A DNA stretch of 64,000 nt from an uncultured Sphingomonas sp. (GCF_913774285.1 NZ_CAJYHX010000001.1:22625-86624); one strand, 5' to 3'; shown: positions 46,075 through 55,270, numbered from the stretch's first letter. Made by a program: numbers and translations. Notes: generated from the sequence alone by a model not told the origin.

Positions 46075-48116
46075 TGCTCAGCGCGGCATTGAGCCTGTGG
46101 CTGCACGCACTGGCGGCATTGCTGTTCGCGATGCTGCCCTTCGCCGCCCTGCGCACCGGCGGCGACGCACCGTCCCGTCGCGCGCTTGCGGTGGCGTTGG
46201 CGATGACCGCGCTCGCCGCGCTCACCACGGCCGGCATTGGCGCCGACGAGATCGCCACCCGTCTCGCCGAGACGCTGCGCACCCTGGCTTGGCTGGCGTT
46301 TCTGCTGCTGCTCCACCGCCGCGCCGGCGAGCCGCGACCGCCGCTTGCGCTCGGCACCGTCTACGGGGTGGTGGCGATGGTAACGGTGGCAGCGATGGCG
46401 CTCGACACGATCGCTGCCACCCCCTCGCAAATCGCCGGCGAGGCCGGCGCGGTGGCGTTGCTGCTTCATCTGCTCGTCGCGGTCGGTGCGCTGGTGATGG
46501 TGCAGGCGCTCCACGCGGCGCTGGCGCATACCGCCGGCGGTGGACTGCGCTGGACCGTTGCCGCGCTGGGCGGCTTCTGGCTGGTCGAGTTTGCGGTGCT
46601 GACGCTCGCCTATCTCGGCGTACCGATGACCGGTCTGCTGCTCGTGGCGCGCGGGGCGGCGCTGGTATGTGTTGCCGCCGCCATGGGCCTGGGGCTGCAG
46701 CGGCGCGGCGACTGGCGGGTGCGGATGTCGCGCACCGTCGCCTACCAATCCCTGACGCTGGTCGCAGTCGGCGCCTATTTCGTGTTGCTCGCGCTGGCGA
46801 CGAGCGCGCTCGCGACGCTCGGCGGCCAGCATGCGCGGCTGCTCCAGACCGCCTTCGTGTTCGGCGCCACCGCCGCGATTCTGGCGCTGGTCTCCAACTC
46901 CAGCCTGCGCGGCTGGGTGAAGGTGAAGCTCGCCAAGCACCTGTTCCGGCACCGCTATGACTATCGCGCCGAATGGCTGCGCTTCACGGAGACGCTGGGC
47001 GCGCCGGGCGCCGCGCCGCTCGAGCAGCGCATCGTCCGCGCGCTCGCCGACCTCACCGCCTCGCCCGCCGGCCTGTTGCTCGTCGCCGAGGAGGGCGGGC
47101 TGGTGGCGGGTGCCGGCTGGCACTGGGACCGCGCGACGCTCCCGCTGACCGCGGACCAGCCGCTCGCGACACATCTGGAAACCACCGGACGGATCATCGA
47201 GATCGATGCGGTGCGCCTCGGCCAGGCCGAACCCGCCGACGCCGACGTGACCCCTGCCTGGATGCGCGACGCCGACACCGCCTGGGTGGTGGTGCCGCTG
47301 CTCCACCGCGGCGCGCTGGTCGGTGCGATCCTGCTCGGTCGCCCGGCGCTCGCCCGGCGGCTCGACTGGGAGGATTTCGATCTGCTCAAGGCCGCCGGCC
47401 GCCAGGTGGCGAGCTATCTCGCCGAGGCGCGCGCCCAGGAAGCGCTGGCCGAAGCCCAGCGCTTCGACGAGTTCAACCGCCGCTTCGCTTTCCTGCTCCA
47501 CGATATCAAGAACCTGGTCAGCCAGCTGGCGCTCACCGCGCGCAATGCCGAGCGCCATGCCGACAACCCCGAATTCCGCGCCGACATGATCGCGACGCTG
47601 CGCGATTCGTCCGACCGGCTCAACGCGCTGCTCGCCCGGCTCGGCCAGCACCATCGCGGGCGCAGCGAGCCGCCGCGCCCCACCGCGCTGCTGCCGCTGC
47701 TCGAACGACTCGTCGCGCGCCAGCCCGAACAGGTGCGGCTGGTGTCGGGCGCCGAGCCCGCGATCGCGATCGCCGAGCCCGCCGCCCTCGAGCAGCTGCT
47801 CGTCCACCTGATCCAGAACGCCATCGAGGCGAGCCCGGCCGACGCGCCGGTGACGATCGCGCTCGCCACCGACGAGGAAAATGCCATCATCGACGTGATC
47901 GATCGCGGCTGCGGCATGTCGCCCGGGTTCGTCCGCACCCGCCTGTTCAAGCCGTTCACCTCGTCCAAGCCGGGCGGCTTCGGGCTCGGCACCTTCGAAG
48001 CGCAGCAGCTGGTGCAGGGCATGGGCGGGCGGATCGAGGTCAGCTCGCGCGAGGGCCAGGGCACGCGCTTCCGCGTGGTGCTGCGCGCCGCGCCGGCGGT
48101 GGAGGCGGCGGCATGA
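46074..48116 (+). CDS. prsK: PEP-CTERM system histidine kinase PrsK
   Basis: A 680-residue membrane sensor kinase. Eight or so N-terminal helices (about 1-280) are followed by a GAF-like domain (about 310-450), then the phosphoacceptor His476 in LLHDIKNLVSQL. An HATPase domain ends the chain: LIQNAIEASP (N box), DRGCGMS (G1), and KPGGFGLGTF (G2). The N-terminal membrane block plus GAF layout is that of PrsK kinases of XrtA/PEP-CTERM loci. It overlaps its neighbours by one and four bases, so the three genes form a tight operon. Confidence 0.92.
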   Translation: MLSAALSLWLHALAALLFAMLPFAALRTGGDAPSRRALAVALAMTALAALTTAGIGADEIATRLAETLRTLAWLAFLLLLHRRAGEPRPPLALGTVYGVVAMVTVAAMALDTIAATPSQIAGEAGAVALLLHLLVAVGALVMVQALHAALAHTAGGGLRWTVAALGGFWLVEFAVLTLAYLGVPMTGLLLVARGAALVCVAAAMGLGLQRRGDWRVRMSRTVAYQSLTLVAVGAYFVLLALATSALATLGGQHARLLQTAFVFGATAAILALVSNSSLRGWVKVKLAKHLFRHRYDYRAEWLRFTETLGAPGAAPLEQRIVRALADLTASPAGLLLVAEEGGLVAGAGWHWDRATLPLTADQPLATHLETTGRIIEIDAVRLGQAEPADADVTPAWMRDADTAWVVVPLLHRGALVGAILLGRPALARRLDWEDFDLLKAAGRQVASYLAEARAQEALAEAQRFDEFNRRFAFLLHDIKNLVSQLALTARNAERHADNPEFRADMIATLRDSSDRLNALLARLGQHHRGRSEPPRPTALLPLLERLVARQPEQVRLVSGAEPAIAIAEPAALEQLLVHLIQNAIEASPADAPVTIALATDEENAIIDVIDRGCGMSPGFVRTRLFKPFTSSKPGGFGLGTFEAQQLVQGMGGRIEVSSREGQGTRFRVVLRAAPAVEAAA

Positions 48117-49465
48117 GCGACGCGCTACCCAAGCTGCTCATCGTCGAGGACGATGCCGGGCTCCAGCGCCAGCTCCGCTGGGCCTATGAAGGCTACACCG
48201 TGCTCGCCGCCACCACGCGCGACGAGGCGATCACGATGCTGCGCGCCGAAGAGCCGCCGGTGGTGACACTCGATCTAGGCCTGCCGCCCGATCCCGACGG
48301 CACCAGCGAGGGCTTCGCGACGCTGGAGGCGATCCTCAAGCTCGCGCCTGCGACCAAGGTGATCGTCGCCTCGGGTCATTTCGAGCGCGAGTCGATGCGC
48401 CGCGCGATCGAGCTCGGTGCCTGGGATTTCTACCAGAAGCCAATCGACATCGACGCGCTGGGGCTGATCGTCGCGCGCGCCTTCCACGTCCACGCGCTGG
48501 AGACGGAGAATCGCCGCCTCGCCGACAAGGCTGAGGCCAAGGCGGTGCTGGGCGGCATGATCACCGGCGCGCCGGAGATGCTCAAGGTCACGCGAACGAT
48601 CGAGCGGGTGGCGGGTGCAGATGTCTCGGTGATGCTGCTGGGCGCGAGCGGCACCGGCAAGGAATTGCTCGCGCGCGGCCTGCACGAGGCGAGCCCGCGC
48701 TCTGGAGGCAGCTTCGTCGCGATCAACTGCGCGGCAATCCCCGAGACTTTGCTCGAATCCGAGCTGTTCGGGCATGAGAAGGGCGCCTTCACCGGCGCGG
48801 TGAAGACCACCGAGGGCAAGATCGAGCTTGCCCAGGGCGGCACGCTGTTCCTCGACGAAGTCGGCGACATCCCGCTGCCGCTCCAGGTCAAGCTGCTGCG
48901 CTTCCTGCAGGAGCGGGTGATCGAGCGGATCGGCGGGCGGAAACCGATTCCCGTCGATACGCGGATCGTGTGCGCGACCCACCGCGACCTGGACGCGATG
49001 GTGGCGGAGGGGCGGTTTCGCGAGGATCTCTATTACCGGCTGGCCGAGATTGTGGTGCGGATCCCCTCGCTCGCAGAACGGCCGGGCGATGCCGGGTTGC
49101 TCGCCCGCCACTTCCTCGCCCGCTACGCCGAGCAGATGAAGGCCGGGCAGAAGAGCTTCGCCCCCGACGCGCTCGCCGCGATCGACGCCTGGGGCTGGCC
49201 GGGCAATGTCCGTGAACTGGAAAACCGCATCAAGCGCGCGGTGATCATGGCCGAGGGCAAGACGGTGCACGCCGAGGACCTGGATCTCGCGCCGGGTGAT
49301 GCTGCCGCGATCAACCTGCGCGCGGTGCGCGAGGCGGCCGACCGCCAGGCGATCCGGCATGCGCTCGCACGCAGCGACGGCAACGTGTCGGCAGCGGCGC
49401 GGCTACTCGGGATCAGCCGGCCGACGCTGTATGATTTGCTGAAGGCGTATGATCTGCAGGGGTAA
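48113..49465 (+). CDS. prsR: PEP-CTERM-box response regulator PrsR (sigma-54 activator)
   Basis: A 450-residue NtrC-class regulator. The receiver domain carries the phosphoacceptor Asp54 (VTLDLGLPP) and Lys in YQKPID. The AAA+ domain has Walker A GASGTGKE at about 176-183, the sigma-54-contact loop GAFTGA, and Walker B GTLFLDEVGD. A Fis-type helix-turn-helix ends it (AARLLGISRPTLYDLL). It should activate sigma-54 promoters of exopolysaccharide and PEP-CTERM genes when phosphorylated by PrsK. The ATGA overlap with prsK fixes the start. Confidence 0.94.
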   Translation: MSDALPKLLIVEDDAGLQRQLRWAYEGYTVLAATTRDEAITMLRAEEPPVVTLDLGLPPDPDGTSEGFATLEAILKLAPATKVIVASGHFERESMRRAIELGAWDFYQKPIDIDALGLIVARAFHVHALETENRRLADKAEAKAVLGGMITGAPEMLKVTRTIERVAGADVSVMLLGASGTGKELLARGLHEASPRSGGSFVAINCAAIPETLLESELFGHEKGAFTGAVKTTEGKIELAQGGTLFLDEVGDIPLPLQVKLLRFLQERVIERIGGRKPIPVDTRIVCATHRDLDAMVAEGRFREDLYYRLAEIVVRIPSLAERPGDAGLLARHFLARYAEQMKAGQKSFAPDALAAIDAWGWPGNVRELENRIKRAVIMAEGKTVHAEDLDLAPGDAAAINLRAVREAADRQAIRHALARSDGNVSAAARLLGISRPTLYDLLKAYDLQG

Positions 49466-49474
49466 CACCCCAAC

Positions 49475-49594
49475 TCCCCCTCCCGCTTGCGGGAGGGGAT
49501 GGGGGAGGGTGCGACGTGGAGGTTCTTTCTGCGACGGGGTCGCCGGCGATCCTCACTCACCTTCCCCTAACCCCTCCCGCAAGCGGGAGGGGGA
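49475..49594. repeat. Intergenic palindromic repeat, kind A, copy 2
   Basis: The ends are the same as at 30340-30495: a CCCCTCCCGC/GCGGGAGGGG-type hairpin followed by GGGGGAGGGTG and, at the other end, CTCACTCACC. The hairpin loops differ (CTT versus CCT type) and the core of about 45 bases is unrelated. It lies between the prsR and cytochrome gene ends. Confidence 0.8.
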
Positions 49595-49620
49595 CTAAGA
49601 AGGGCGGGAGGTTAGGCCCC

Positions 49621-50298
49621 TTACTTCTTCTTCTCGGCCTGCACCGCCGCCTGTGGATCCTTGGACGGTGCGCCCTCGGCCGGCGTCGCCTGCTGGACGT
49701 TCACCGACACATCGGCGCCTTCCGCGGCGCTGTTGCTCTGCACCCCGGCATTGTCCGGCTGCGAGCCAGCGGCAGGTGCCGCCGGCAGCGGCAGGTTGGA
49801 GCCCTGCTTGTTGAGGTACAGGATCACGTCGGCGCGCAGCTGCGGGTCCGAGATGCCGGCAAAGGTCATCTTGGTGCCCGGCGCGAACTTGCGCGGGTTG
49901 GTGAGCCACGCGTCCATCTTGTCGAGGTCCCAGCTGCCGCCCACGCCCTTCAGCGCATCCGAGAAGGCGAAGCCGCCCTTGCCCTGCGCGATGCCCTCGC
50001 CCAGCGTGGCATAGAGGTTCGGGCCGATGCCGTTGGCCCCGCCCTGCGCGATGGTGTGGCACGAGGCGCACTGCTTGAAGCCGCTTTCGCCCTTGGCGAC
50101 GTCACCCTTGGCGAGGCGCACCGGCAGCGGCTCGGCCGCGGCGGCGCCGCCGGCCGCATCTTCTACCGCCTCGACGACATAGCCGGGGCGTTCAGGCTTT
50201 TCGGAGTGGAAATACTTCGCGCTCGCGATCGAAAGTCCCAGGGCGGCGATACCACCCGCCAGCGCCCAACCTGCGATCGTATTGAAGCGATCTTGCAT
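49621..50298 (-). CDS. Membrane-anchored c-type cytochrome
   Basis: A 225-residue cytochrome c of class I. An uncleaved N-terminal anchor (ALAGGIAALGLSIASA) precedes a haem site CASCH at 77-81, and the axial Met lies in GTKMTFAG near residue 144. A C-terminal tail from about 170 is Ala/Pro/Ser-rich and ends in KKK. The form resembles CycM-type electron carriers that link the bc1 complex to oxidase in alphaproteobacteria. GGGAGCGGA precedes the ATG. It is divergent from pheA. Confidence 0.93.
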   Translation of the reverse strand: MQDRFNTIAGWALAGGIAALGLSIASAKYFHSEKPERPGYVVEAVEDAAGGAAAAEPLPVRLAKGDVAKGESGFKQCASCHTIAQGGANGIGPNLYATLGEGIAQGKGGFAFSDALKGVGGSWDLDKMDAWLTNPRKFAPGTKMTFAGISDPQLRADVILYLNKQGSNLPLPAAPAAGSQPDNAGVQSNSAAEGADVSVNVQQATPAEGAPSKDPQAAVQAEKKK

Positions 50299-50400
50299 TC
50301 ATCCGCTCCCACCTGTGCTTTGGTTCATCTTTAGAGCGCGCCCGCGGCGGAAGGCAAGCAGACTTGCGGCGGAGTTCTACGGAGGCTAGCGCCGCCGCCC

Positions 50401-51291
50401 ATGGAGAATTTCGCCGCCCCCGCCCGCCCGATCGTCGCCCGCATGCTCGCCGAGGCCGAGGCGGCACCGGCGCGCGCGGTCGCCTATCAGGGCGCGCCGG
50501 GCGCCAATTCGCATGTCGCGGTGCGCGAGGCCTTTCCCGATGCGCTGCCGCTGCCCTGCTTCTCGTTCGACGACGCGATCGATGCGGTGAAGGAAGGCCG
50601 CGCCGACCGCGCGATGATCCCGATCGAGAATTCTCTGCATGGGCGCGTGGCGGACATCCATTTCCTGCTGCCCGAATCCGGGCTTTCGATCATCGGCGAG
50701 CATTTCCTCGCCATCCGCCACACGCTGATGGGCACCGGCAGCGTCGACGACGTGCGCGAGGCGATGAGCCATCCGCAGGCGCTCGGCCAGTGCCGCCACT
50801 GGCTGAAGGCGCACGGCATCGCGCAGGTCGCCTATCCCGATACCGCGGGCGCCGCGGCGATGGTCGCCGAGCTGGCCGATCCCAAGGTGGCGGCATTGGC
50901 GCCTGCCCATGCGGCGGAGCTGTACGGCCTGAACGTGCTCGCCAGCGACATCGCCGATGCCGCGCACAACATGACCCGCTTCGTGGTGCTTTCGCGCGAT
51001 GCGCCTGGGGTGAGCGGCGAGGGCCCGTTCATGACCTCGCTGATCTTCGAGGTGAAGAACATCCCCGCCGCGCTCTACAAGGCGCTGGGCGGCTTCGCGA
51101 CCAACGGCGTCAACATGACCAAGCTGGAGAGCTACCAGCGCGAGGCGAGCTTCTCGGCGACCGAATTCTACGCCGATATCGTCGGCAGCCCCGACGACGC
51201 AGGCGTACTCCGCGCGCTGGAGGAACTGGGCTTCCACTCGAAATGGGTGCGGCTGCTGGGAACGTACCCGCAGGCACGCGCGCGGCCGTAA
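50401..51291 (+). CDS. pheA: Prephenate dehydratase
   Basis: A 296-residue enzyme of phenylalanine synthesis converting prephenate to phenylpyruvate. The catalytic PDT domain has AYQGAPGANSH at the start, PIENSLHGRV, and the NMTRF motif holding the key Thr-Arg-Phe. An ACT regulatory domain follows, with the phenylalanine-binding GVNMTKLESYQ. There is no chorismate mutase domain. The start at 50401 may be slightly too early, as similarity begins near residue 26 (AVAYQGAPG). Confidence 0.96.
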   Translation: MENFAAPARPIVARMLAEAEAAPARAVAYQGAPGANSHVAVREAFPDALPLPCFSFDDAIDAVKEGRADRAMIPIENSLHGRVADIHFLLPESGLSIIGEHFLAIRHTLMGTGSVDDVREAMSHPQALGQCRHWLKAHGIAQVAYPDTAGAAAMVAELADPKVAALAPAHAAELYGLNVLASDIADAAHNMTRFVVLSRDAPGVSGEGPFMTSLIFEVKNIPAALYKALGGFATNGVNMTKLESYQREASFSATEFYADIVGSPDDAGVLRALEELGFHSKWVRLLGTYPQARARP

Positions 51292-51353
51292 GGTCGCAAA
51301 AGCTGTTCCCTACCCCACCAGGGCAGGGCAATCGCATTCGGCCAAAATACGTC

Positions 51354-51448
51354 GTCATCCCCGCGAAGGCGGGGATCCATTGGCGCTGATGCTGCGGTTC
51401 TTGCCCCCAGCGTTCAGGGCAATGGATTCCCGCCTGCGCGGGAATGAC
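51354..51448. repeat. Intergenic palindromic repeat, kind C
   Basis: Two hairpins (TCCCCGC-gaag-GCGGGGA and ATTCCCGC-ctgc-GCGGGAAT) stand in inverted orientation, with outer GTCAT/ATGAC and inner ATCCATTG/CAATGGAT arms. The sequence is of the widespread GTCATTCCCGCG-type proteobacterial REP class. It lies in the 235-base gap between pheA and nudC; no gene was seen in the rest of that gap. Confidence 0.8.
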
Positions 51449-51526
51449 AAAGGTTTCTTGAGATGCCGCTTGCCCTAGCCATCATATGCGATAGCCCTGT
51501 CCACCAGGGGGAGGATGAAGGTTGGG

Positions 51527-52396
51527 TTACTCCCACTCGGCCCAGGCCTTGAGCAGCGTGTAGGCGATCGCGTACCCCGGCGGTGCCAGGAACGGCGCGT
51601 CCGGATCCCGCGCGAGGGCCTGCCGCACCTGCGCCCGATCGAACCACGCCGCATGTTCCAGCTCGTGCGCGTCGATGGCGATGTCCTCGTCGAGCGCCTC
51701 GCCGATGCAGGCGATCATCAGCTGCGACGGGAACGGCCAAGGCTGGCTGGCGACATAGCGGACCGTGCCGACATGCACGCCCGATTCCTCCAGCGTCTCG
51801 CGCCGCACCGCATCCTCGATGCTCTCGCCCACCTCGAGGAACCCGGCGAGCGCCGAATAGCGCCCCGGCGGCCAGCTCGGCTGGCGGCCGAGCAGCACCC
51901 GGTCGCCATGCTCGGCGAGCATGATCACCACCGGGTCGACGCGCGGATAATGCTCGGTGCCGCAGTTCGGGCAGAGCCGGCCCCAGCCCGCGCGGAAGAT
52001 GTCGGTCGGCGTGCCGCAGCGCGAACAGAAGCCGTTGCGCGCGTGCCAGTCGATCAGGCTGCGCGCCGCGGCGTAATTGGCGGCATCCTCGGGGCGGAAG
52101 GCGTCGAGGATCGAAGACAGCTCGGGCGGGCGGCCCGGCGGCAGCGGCGTGCCGGGCGCCAGCGTCTGCACGAAGCGCGGCTCGCCGTCGATGAAGCCGA
52201 GGAAGAGCAAGGGCTGGGTCGCGGCGTCGAGCCCGGTCCAGACCAGCCGCCCCTCCCCGTCCAGCGTCGGCACCAGCCCGTCCATCACCAGCAGCCGCGC
52301 GCGCGGATCGGCGAGCGCTGCCGCCAGCAGGTCGGGCTCGTGGCGGACGCGGTCGTCGCGGCCGAGCGTACCGCCCGTAAAACCGGGCGCGATCAC
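51527..52396 (-). CDS. nudC: NAD(+)/NADH diphosphatase (Nudix)
   Basis: A 289-residue enzyme that splits NADH, and in E. coli also removes NAD caps from RNA. A zinc ribbon is formed by Cys124, Cys127, Cys142 and Cys145. The Nudix box spans about 185-207 (GFLEVGESIEDAVRRETLEESG), and the SQPWPFPSQLM motif that distinguishes NADH-specific members follows. GTG at 52396 overlaps the upstream serine hydrolase stop by four bases. It is the last gene of a mutY-hydrolase-nudC operon. Confidence 0.95.
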   Translation of the reverse strand: MIAPGFTGGTLGRDDRVRHEPDLLAAALADPRARLLVMDGLVPTLDGEGRLVWTGLDAATQPLLFLGFIDGEPRFVQTLAPGTPLPPGRPPELSSILDAFRPEDAANYAAARSLIDWHARNGFCSRCGTPTDIFRAGWGRLCPNCGTEHYPRVDPVVIMLAEHGDRVLLGRQPSWPPGRYSALAGFLEVGESIEDAVRRETLEESGVHVGTVRYVASQPWPFPSQLMIACIGEALDEDIAIDAHELEHAAWFDRAQVRQALARDPDAPFLAPPGYAIAYTLLKAWAEWE

Positions 52397-53664
52397 TTGG
52401 CGAGGTCGGCGTAGACGGCCGTGCGCACCGGCACCTTGAGGCCCAGCTCGGCGAGCAGGATGTTGACCATCATCGACGCGCGGACCTGGTTCTTGGGGTC
52501 GACCCAGGCGAAGGTACCCGCAGCACCCGACCAGCCGAACGTGCCCTTGCCCGCGCCGCCGGGTTGGTCGGCGAGGAACACCGATCCGCCCGCGCCGAAG
52601 CCCATCGGCACGCCGGTGTCGCGCGCCATCACCGCGAGGTTGGTCTTGTCGACGCCGGGCGGCAGCAGGTCGGACATGGCGAGCGCCACCGTTTCCGGCT
52701 TGAGGATGCGCACGCCGTCCAGTTCGCCGCCATTCTGCAGCATGTGGAGGAAGCGGTCATAATCGCGCGCCGACATCGCCAGCCCCGCACCGCCATAGGG
52801 GAAGCTCGGCTTCTTGAGATAGACCGAGGTTGCACCCGGGTCGATCGGCAGGCGGTTGCCGCCCGCAATCGCATATTCGGTCGCCAGACGCCCCGCCTCC
52901 CCGGCCGGCACCGTCCAGTAGCTCGACGTCATCTTGAGCGGCGCGAGAATGCGCGTGTTGACGAAGCTGTCGAACGGCATCCCGCTCGCCACCTCGATCA
53001 CCCGGCCGAGCACGTCCAGACCGATCGAATAGCTGAACTTGGCACCGGGCTCGGCGATCAGCGGCAGCGTCGCGGTGCGGTTGGCGAATTCTTCCAGCGT
53101 CGCCGGGCGCACCGGGCGCGCGGTCGCCTCGAACGAATCGCTCACCTGCGCCGGGTTGATGCCCAGGCGGTTATACTCGTTGAGCAGCGGCCCCTTGGTG
53201 ATGATGTTGTAGCCGAGCCCCGCGGTGTGGGTGAGCAGGTTGCGCACCGTGATCGGCTTGGTCGCGGGGCGGCTGGTCAGGTCCTTGTTCGGATCGACCA
53301 GCACCTTCATGTCCTTGAACGCCGGGATGAAGTCGCTGATCGGCTGGTCGAGCTTGAGCTTGCCTTCCTCGATCAGGATCATCGCGGCCATGCCGGTGAT
53401 CGGCTTGGTCATCGAATAGACCCGCCACAGCGTGTCGCCATTGACCTTCGGCGACGTCGGCTCGTCGGCCATGCGGCCCTCCGCCACGATCGTCGTGGGC
53501 GCCTGGCCCTTGGCATAGGTGATGACGATGCCGGGCACCTTGCCCGAGGCGACGGTCTGGCGCGCGAAGCTCTGGACCTGGCTAGTGGCCGTCTGGGCGT
53601 GCACCACAGGCGCCTGGAGCAACAGAGCCGCCCCGAAAAGTCCGAATACGCGCTTGGCCGTCAT
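52393..53664 (-). CDS. Exported beta-lactamase-family serine hydrolase
   Basis: A 423-residue protein of the class C beta-lactamase/esterase superfamily. The signal peptide ends at about residue 24 (VVHAQ). The nucleophile lies in SMTK (SxxK), the tyrosine in YSIG (Y-x-x, in place of the YxN of true class C enzymes), and the family HTAGLGY block is present. These features favour an esterase or peptidase-like role rather than antibiotic resistance. Start and stop both overlap neighbours by four bases: ATGA with mutY and GTGA with nudC. Confidence 0.9.
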   Translation of the reverse strand: MTAKRVFGLFGAALLLQAPVVHAQTATSQVQSFARQTVASGKVPGIVITYAKGQAPTTIVAEGRMADEPTSPKVNGDTLWRVYSMTKPITGMAAMILIEEGKLKLDQPISDFIPAFKDMKVLVDPNKDLTSRPATKPITVRNLLTHTAGLGYNIITKGPLLNEYNRLGINPAQVSDSFEATARPVRPATLEEFANRTATLPLIAEPGAKFSYSIGLDVLGRVIEVASGMPFDSFVNTRILAPLKMTSSYWTVPAGEAGRLATEYAIAGGNRLPIDPGATSVYLKKPSFPYGGAGLAMSARDYDRFLHMLQNGGELDGVRILKPETVALAMSDLLPPGVDKTNLAVMARDTGVPMGFGAGGSVFLADQPGGAGKGTFGWSGAAGTFAWVDPKNQVRASMMVNILLAELGLKVPVRTAVYADLAK

Positions 53665-54704
53665 CGCAGTCTCCGTATCGCTTTTGCCGCCTTGGCGAAC
53701 ACGGTGGGCAGACCGGCCGACTCGATGTCGGCGATCGGCCACCATTCGCCGGAGGGTGCGCTTGCATGGCGAGGGATTGTTGCAGTCGCAAGCGCCACTT
53801 CGAGATCGAAATGGGTGAAACCGTGGCGGACGGTTTCGTTCAGCATCCGCCAGTGCGTGGCGGCGGGCGCGTCGACCACGCCCGGCGGCGACTCCGCCCA
53901 CGGCCCGGTGGGCAGCGCACGCATGCCGCCGAGCAGCCCCTTGTCCGGGCGGCGGACGAGCAGCACCGCGTCGTCGCGCTCCAGCCAGAACATCGTGCCG
54001 TGGCGCTGGGGCTTGGGCGCCTTCTTCGCCTTCACCGGATAGGTTTCGGGATCGCCCTGCGCCCGCGCTTTACACCCGAACGCGATCGGACAGAGCAGGC
54101 ATTTCGGAGCACGCACGGTGCAGATGCCGCTGCCGAGGTCCATCATCGCCTGGGCGAAATCGCCTGCGCGGGAATCGGGGGTGATCGTGTCGGTCAGCCG
54201 GCGGATCGTGGGGCGCGACCCCGGCAGCGGATCGGCAAGCGCGAACAGCCGCGTCACCACCCGCTCGACATTGGCATCGACCACCACCGCCCGCCGCCCG
54301 AAGGCGATCGCGGCAATGGCGGCGGCGGTATAGTCCCCGATGCCGGGCAGCGCGCGCAGCCCAGTCTCGGTGTCGGGCAGTGCGCCCGACCGCGCGACCT
54401 CACGGGCGCAGGCGAGCATGTTGCGGGCACGGGCATAATAGCCGAGCCCCGCCCAGGCGGCCATCACATCGGCATCCTCGGCCGCCGCCATCGCTGCGAA
54501 GCTCGGCCAGCGCGCCGTGAATTTCTCGAAATACGGAATCACCGTGGCGACCTGCGTCTGCTGCAGCATCACCTCGGAAAGCCAAACCCGGTAAGGGTCG
54601 GCCGCGGTGGTGCCGGGCGGCGCGCGCCAGGGCAGGCGGCGGGCATTGGCGTCGTACCAGGCGAGGAGCGCGGGGGCGATCGATTCAGGAGCGTTGTCGG
54701 GCAC
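53661..54704 (-). CDS. mutY: A/G-specific adenine glycosylase
   Basis: A 347-residue base excision repair enzyme removing adenine opposite 8-oxoguanine. The helix-hairpin-helix is LPGIGDYTA (119-127). The catalytic Glu44 lies in SEVMLQQTQ and Asp143 in VVDANVERV. The 4Fe-4S ligands Cys195, Cys202, Cys205 and Cys211 have the canonical C-x6-C-x2-C-x5-C spacing. A C-terminal NUDIX-like domain recognises 8-oxoG. GTG at 54704 follows AGGCGGGGC. It heads an operon and is divergent from the DUF721 gene across 28 bases. Confidence 0.96.
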   Translation of the reverse strand: MPDNAPESIAPALLAWYDANARRLPWRAPPGTTAADPYRVWLSEVMLQQTQVATVIPYFEKFTARWPSFAAMAAAEDADVMAAWAGLGYYARARNMLACAREVARSGALPDTETGLRALPGIGDYTAAAIAAIAFGRRAVVVDANVERVVTRLFALADPLPGSRPTIRRLTDTITPDSRAGDFAQAMMDLGSGICTVRAPKCLLCPIAFGCKARAQGDPETYPVKAKKAPKPQRHGTMFWLERDDAVLLVRRPDKGLLGGMRALPTGPWAESPPGVVDAPAATHWRMLNETVRHGFTHFDLEVALATATIPRHASAPSGEWWPIADIESAGLPTVFAKAAKAIRRLR

Positions 54705-54732
54705 GCCCCGCCTATGGCATGGGGGACCCGAT

Positions 54733-55269
54733 ATGACGAAGCCCCCCCGTGCCACCACCCGCCAGCCGCGCCCCGAGCCGCAGCGCTCGAACCGCGTCCG
54801 TGCGGTGTCCGAGCTGCTGCCGGACGTGGGCGGCGCCGCGTTCCGCAAGTTCGGCTTCGTCCAGTCCGCCGTGGTCAGCCGCTGGGGCGAGATCGTCGGC
54901 GAGCGCTATGCTCGCGTCTCCGCGCCCGAATCGATCCGCTTCCCGCGCGGCAAGCGCGAGGAGGGCGTGCTGGCGCTCACCGTCTCGGGCGCCTTCGCGC
55001 CGATGATGCAGCATATCGCGCCCGAGATCATCGAGCGGGTGAACCGCTTCTTCGGCTATCCCGCCGTCGCCAAGCTGGCGATCCGCCATGGCGACCTCCG
55101 CGCCCCCAAGGCCAAGCCCGCGCCCCCGCCTAGCCTCAAGCCGATCCCCGAGGCGATGGGCGACAGCCTGCGCGGCATCGCCGATCCGGAACTGCGCGCG
55201 GTGCTCGAATCGCTTGCCGCGGGCGTCGCGGCGCAGGACGAAACGCCGGTGTTCGGCCGGATCGATTGA
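54733..55269 (+). CDS. DUF721 protein, DciA-like
   Basis: A 178-residue protein with a DUF721 domain over roughly residues 20-115 (AFRKFGFVQSAVVSRWGEIVGERYARVSAP, then the conserved MQHIAPEIIERVNRFFGY). The rest is a Pro/Lys-rich linker and a short acidic helix. DciA, the replicative helicase loader of most bacteria lacking DnaC, belongs to this family, so a role at DnaB loading is likely but not certain. Start at 54733. The first DsbA-like gene begins one base after its stop. Confidence 0.85.
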   Translation: MTKPPRATTRQPRPEPQRSNRVRAVSELLPDVGGAAFRKFGFVQSAVVSRWGEIVGERYARVSAPESIRFPRGKREEGVLALTVSGAFAPMMQHIAPEIIERVNRFFGYPAVAKLAIRHGDLRAPKAKPAPPPSLKPIPEAMGDSLRGIADPELRAVLESLAAGVAAQDETPVFGRID

Positions 55270-55270
55270 G

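Noticed and set aside
52393..53664. Antibiotic-resistance beta-lactamase
   Set aside because: The SxxK motif is present but the YxN and KTG-type features of class C enzymes are not evident, so the esterase/peptidase branch of the superfamily is more likely.
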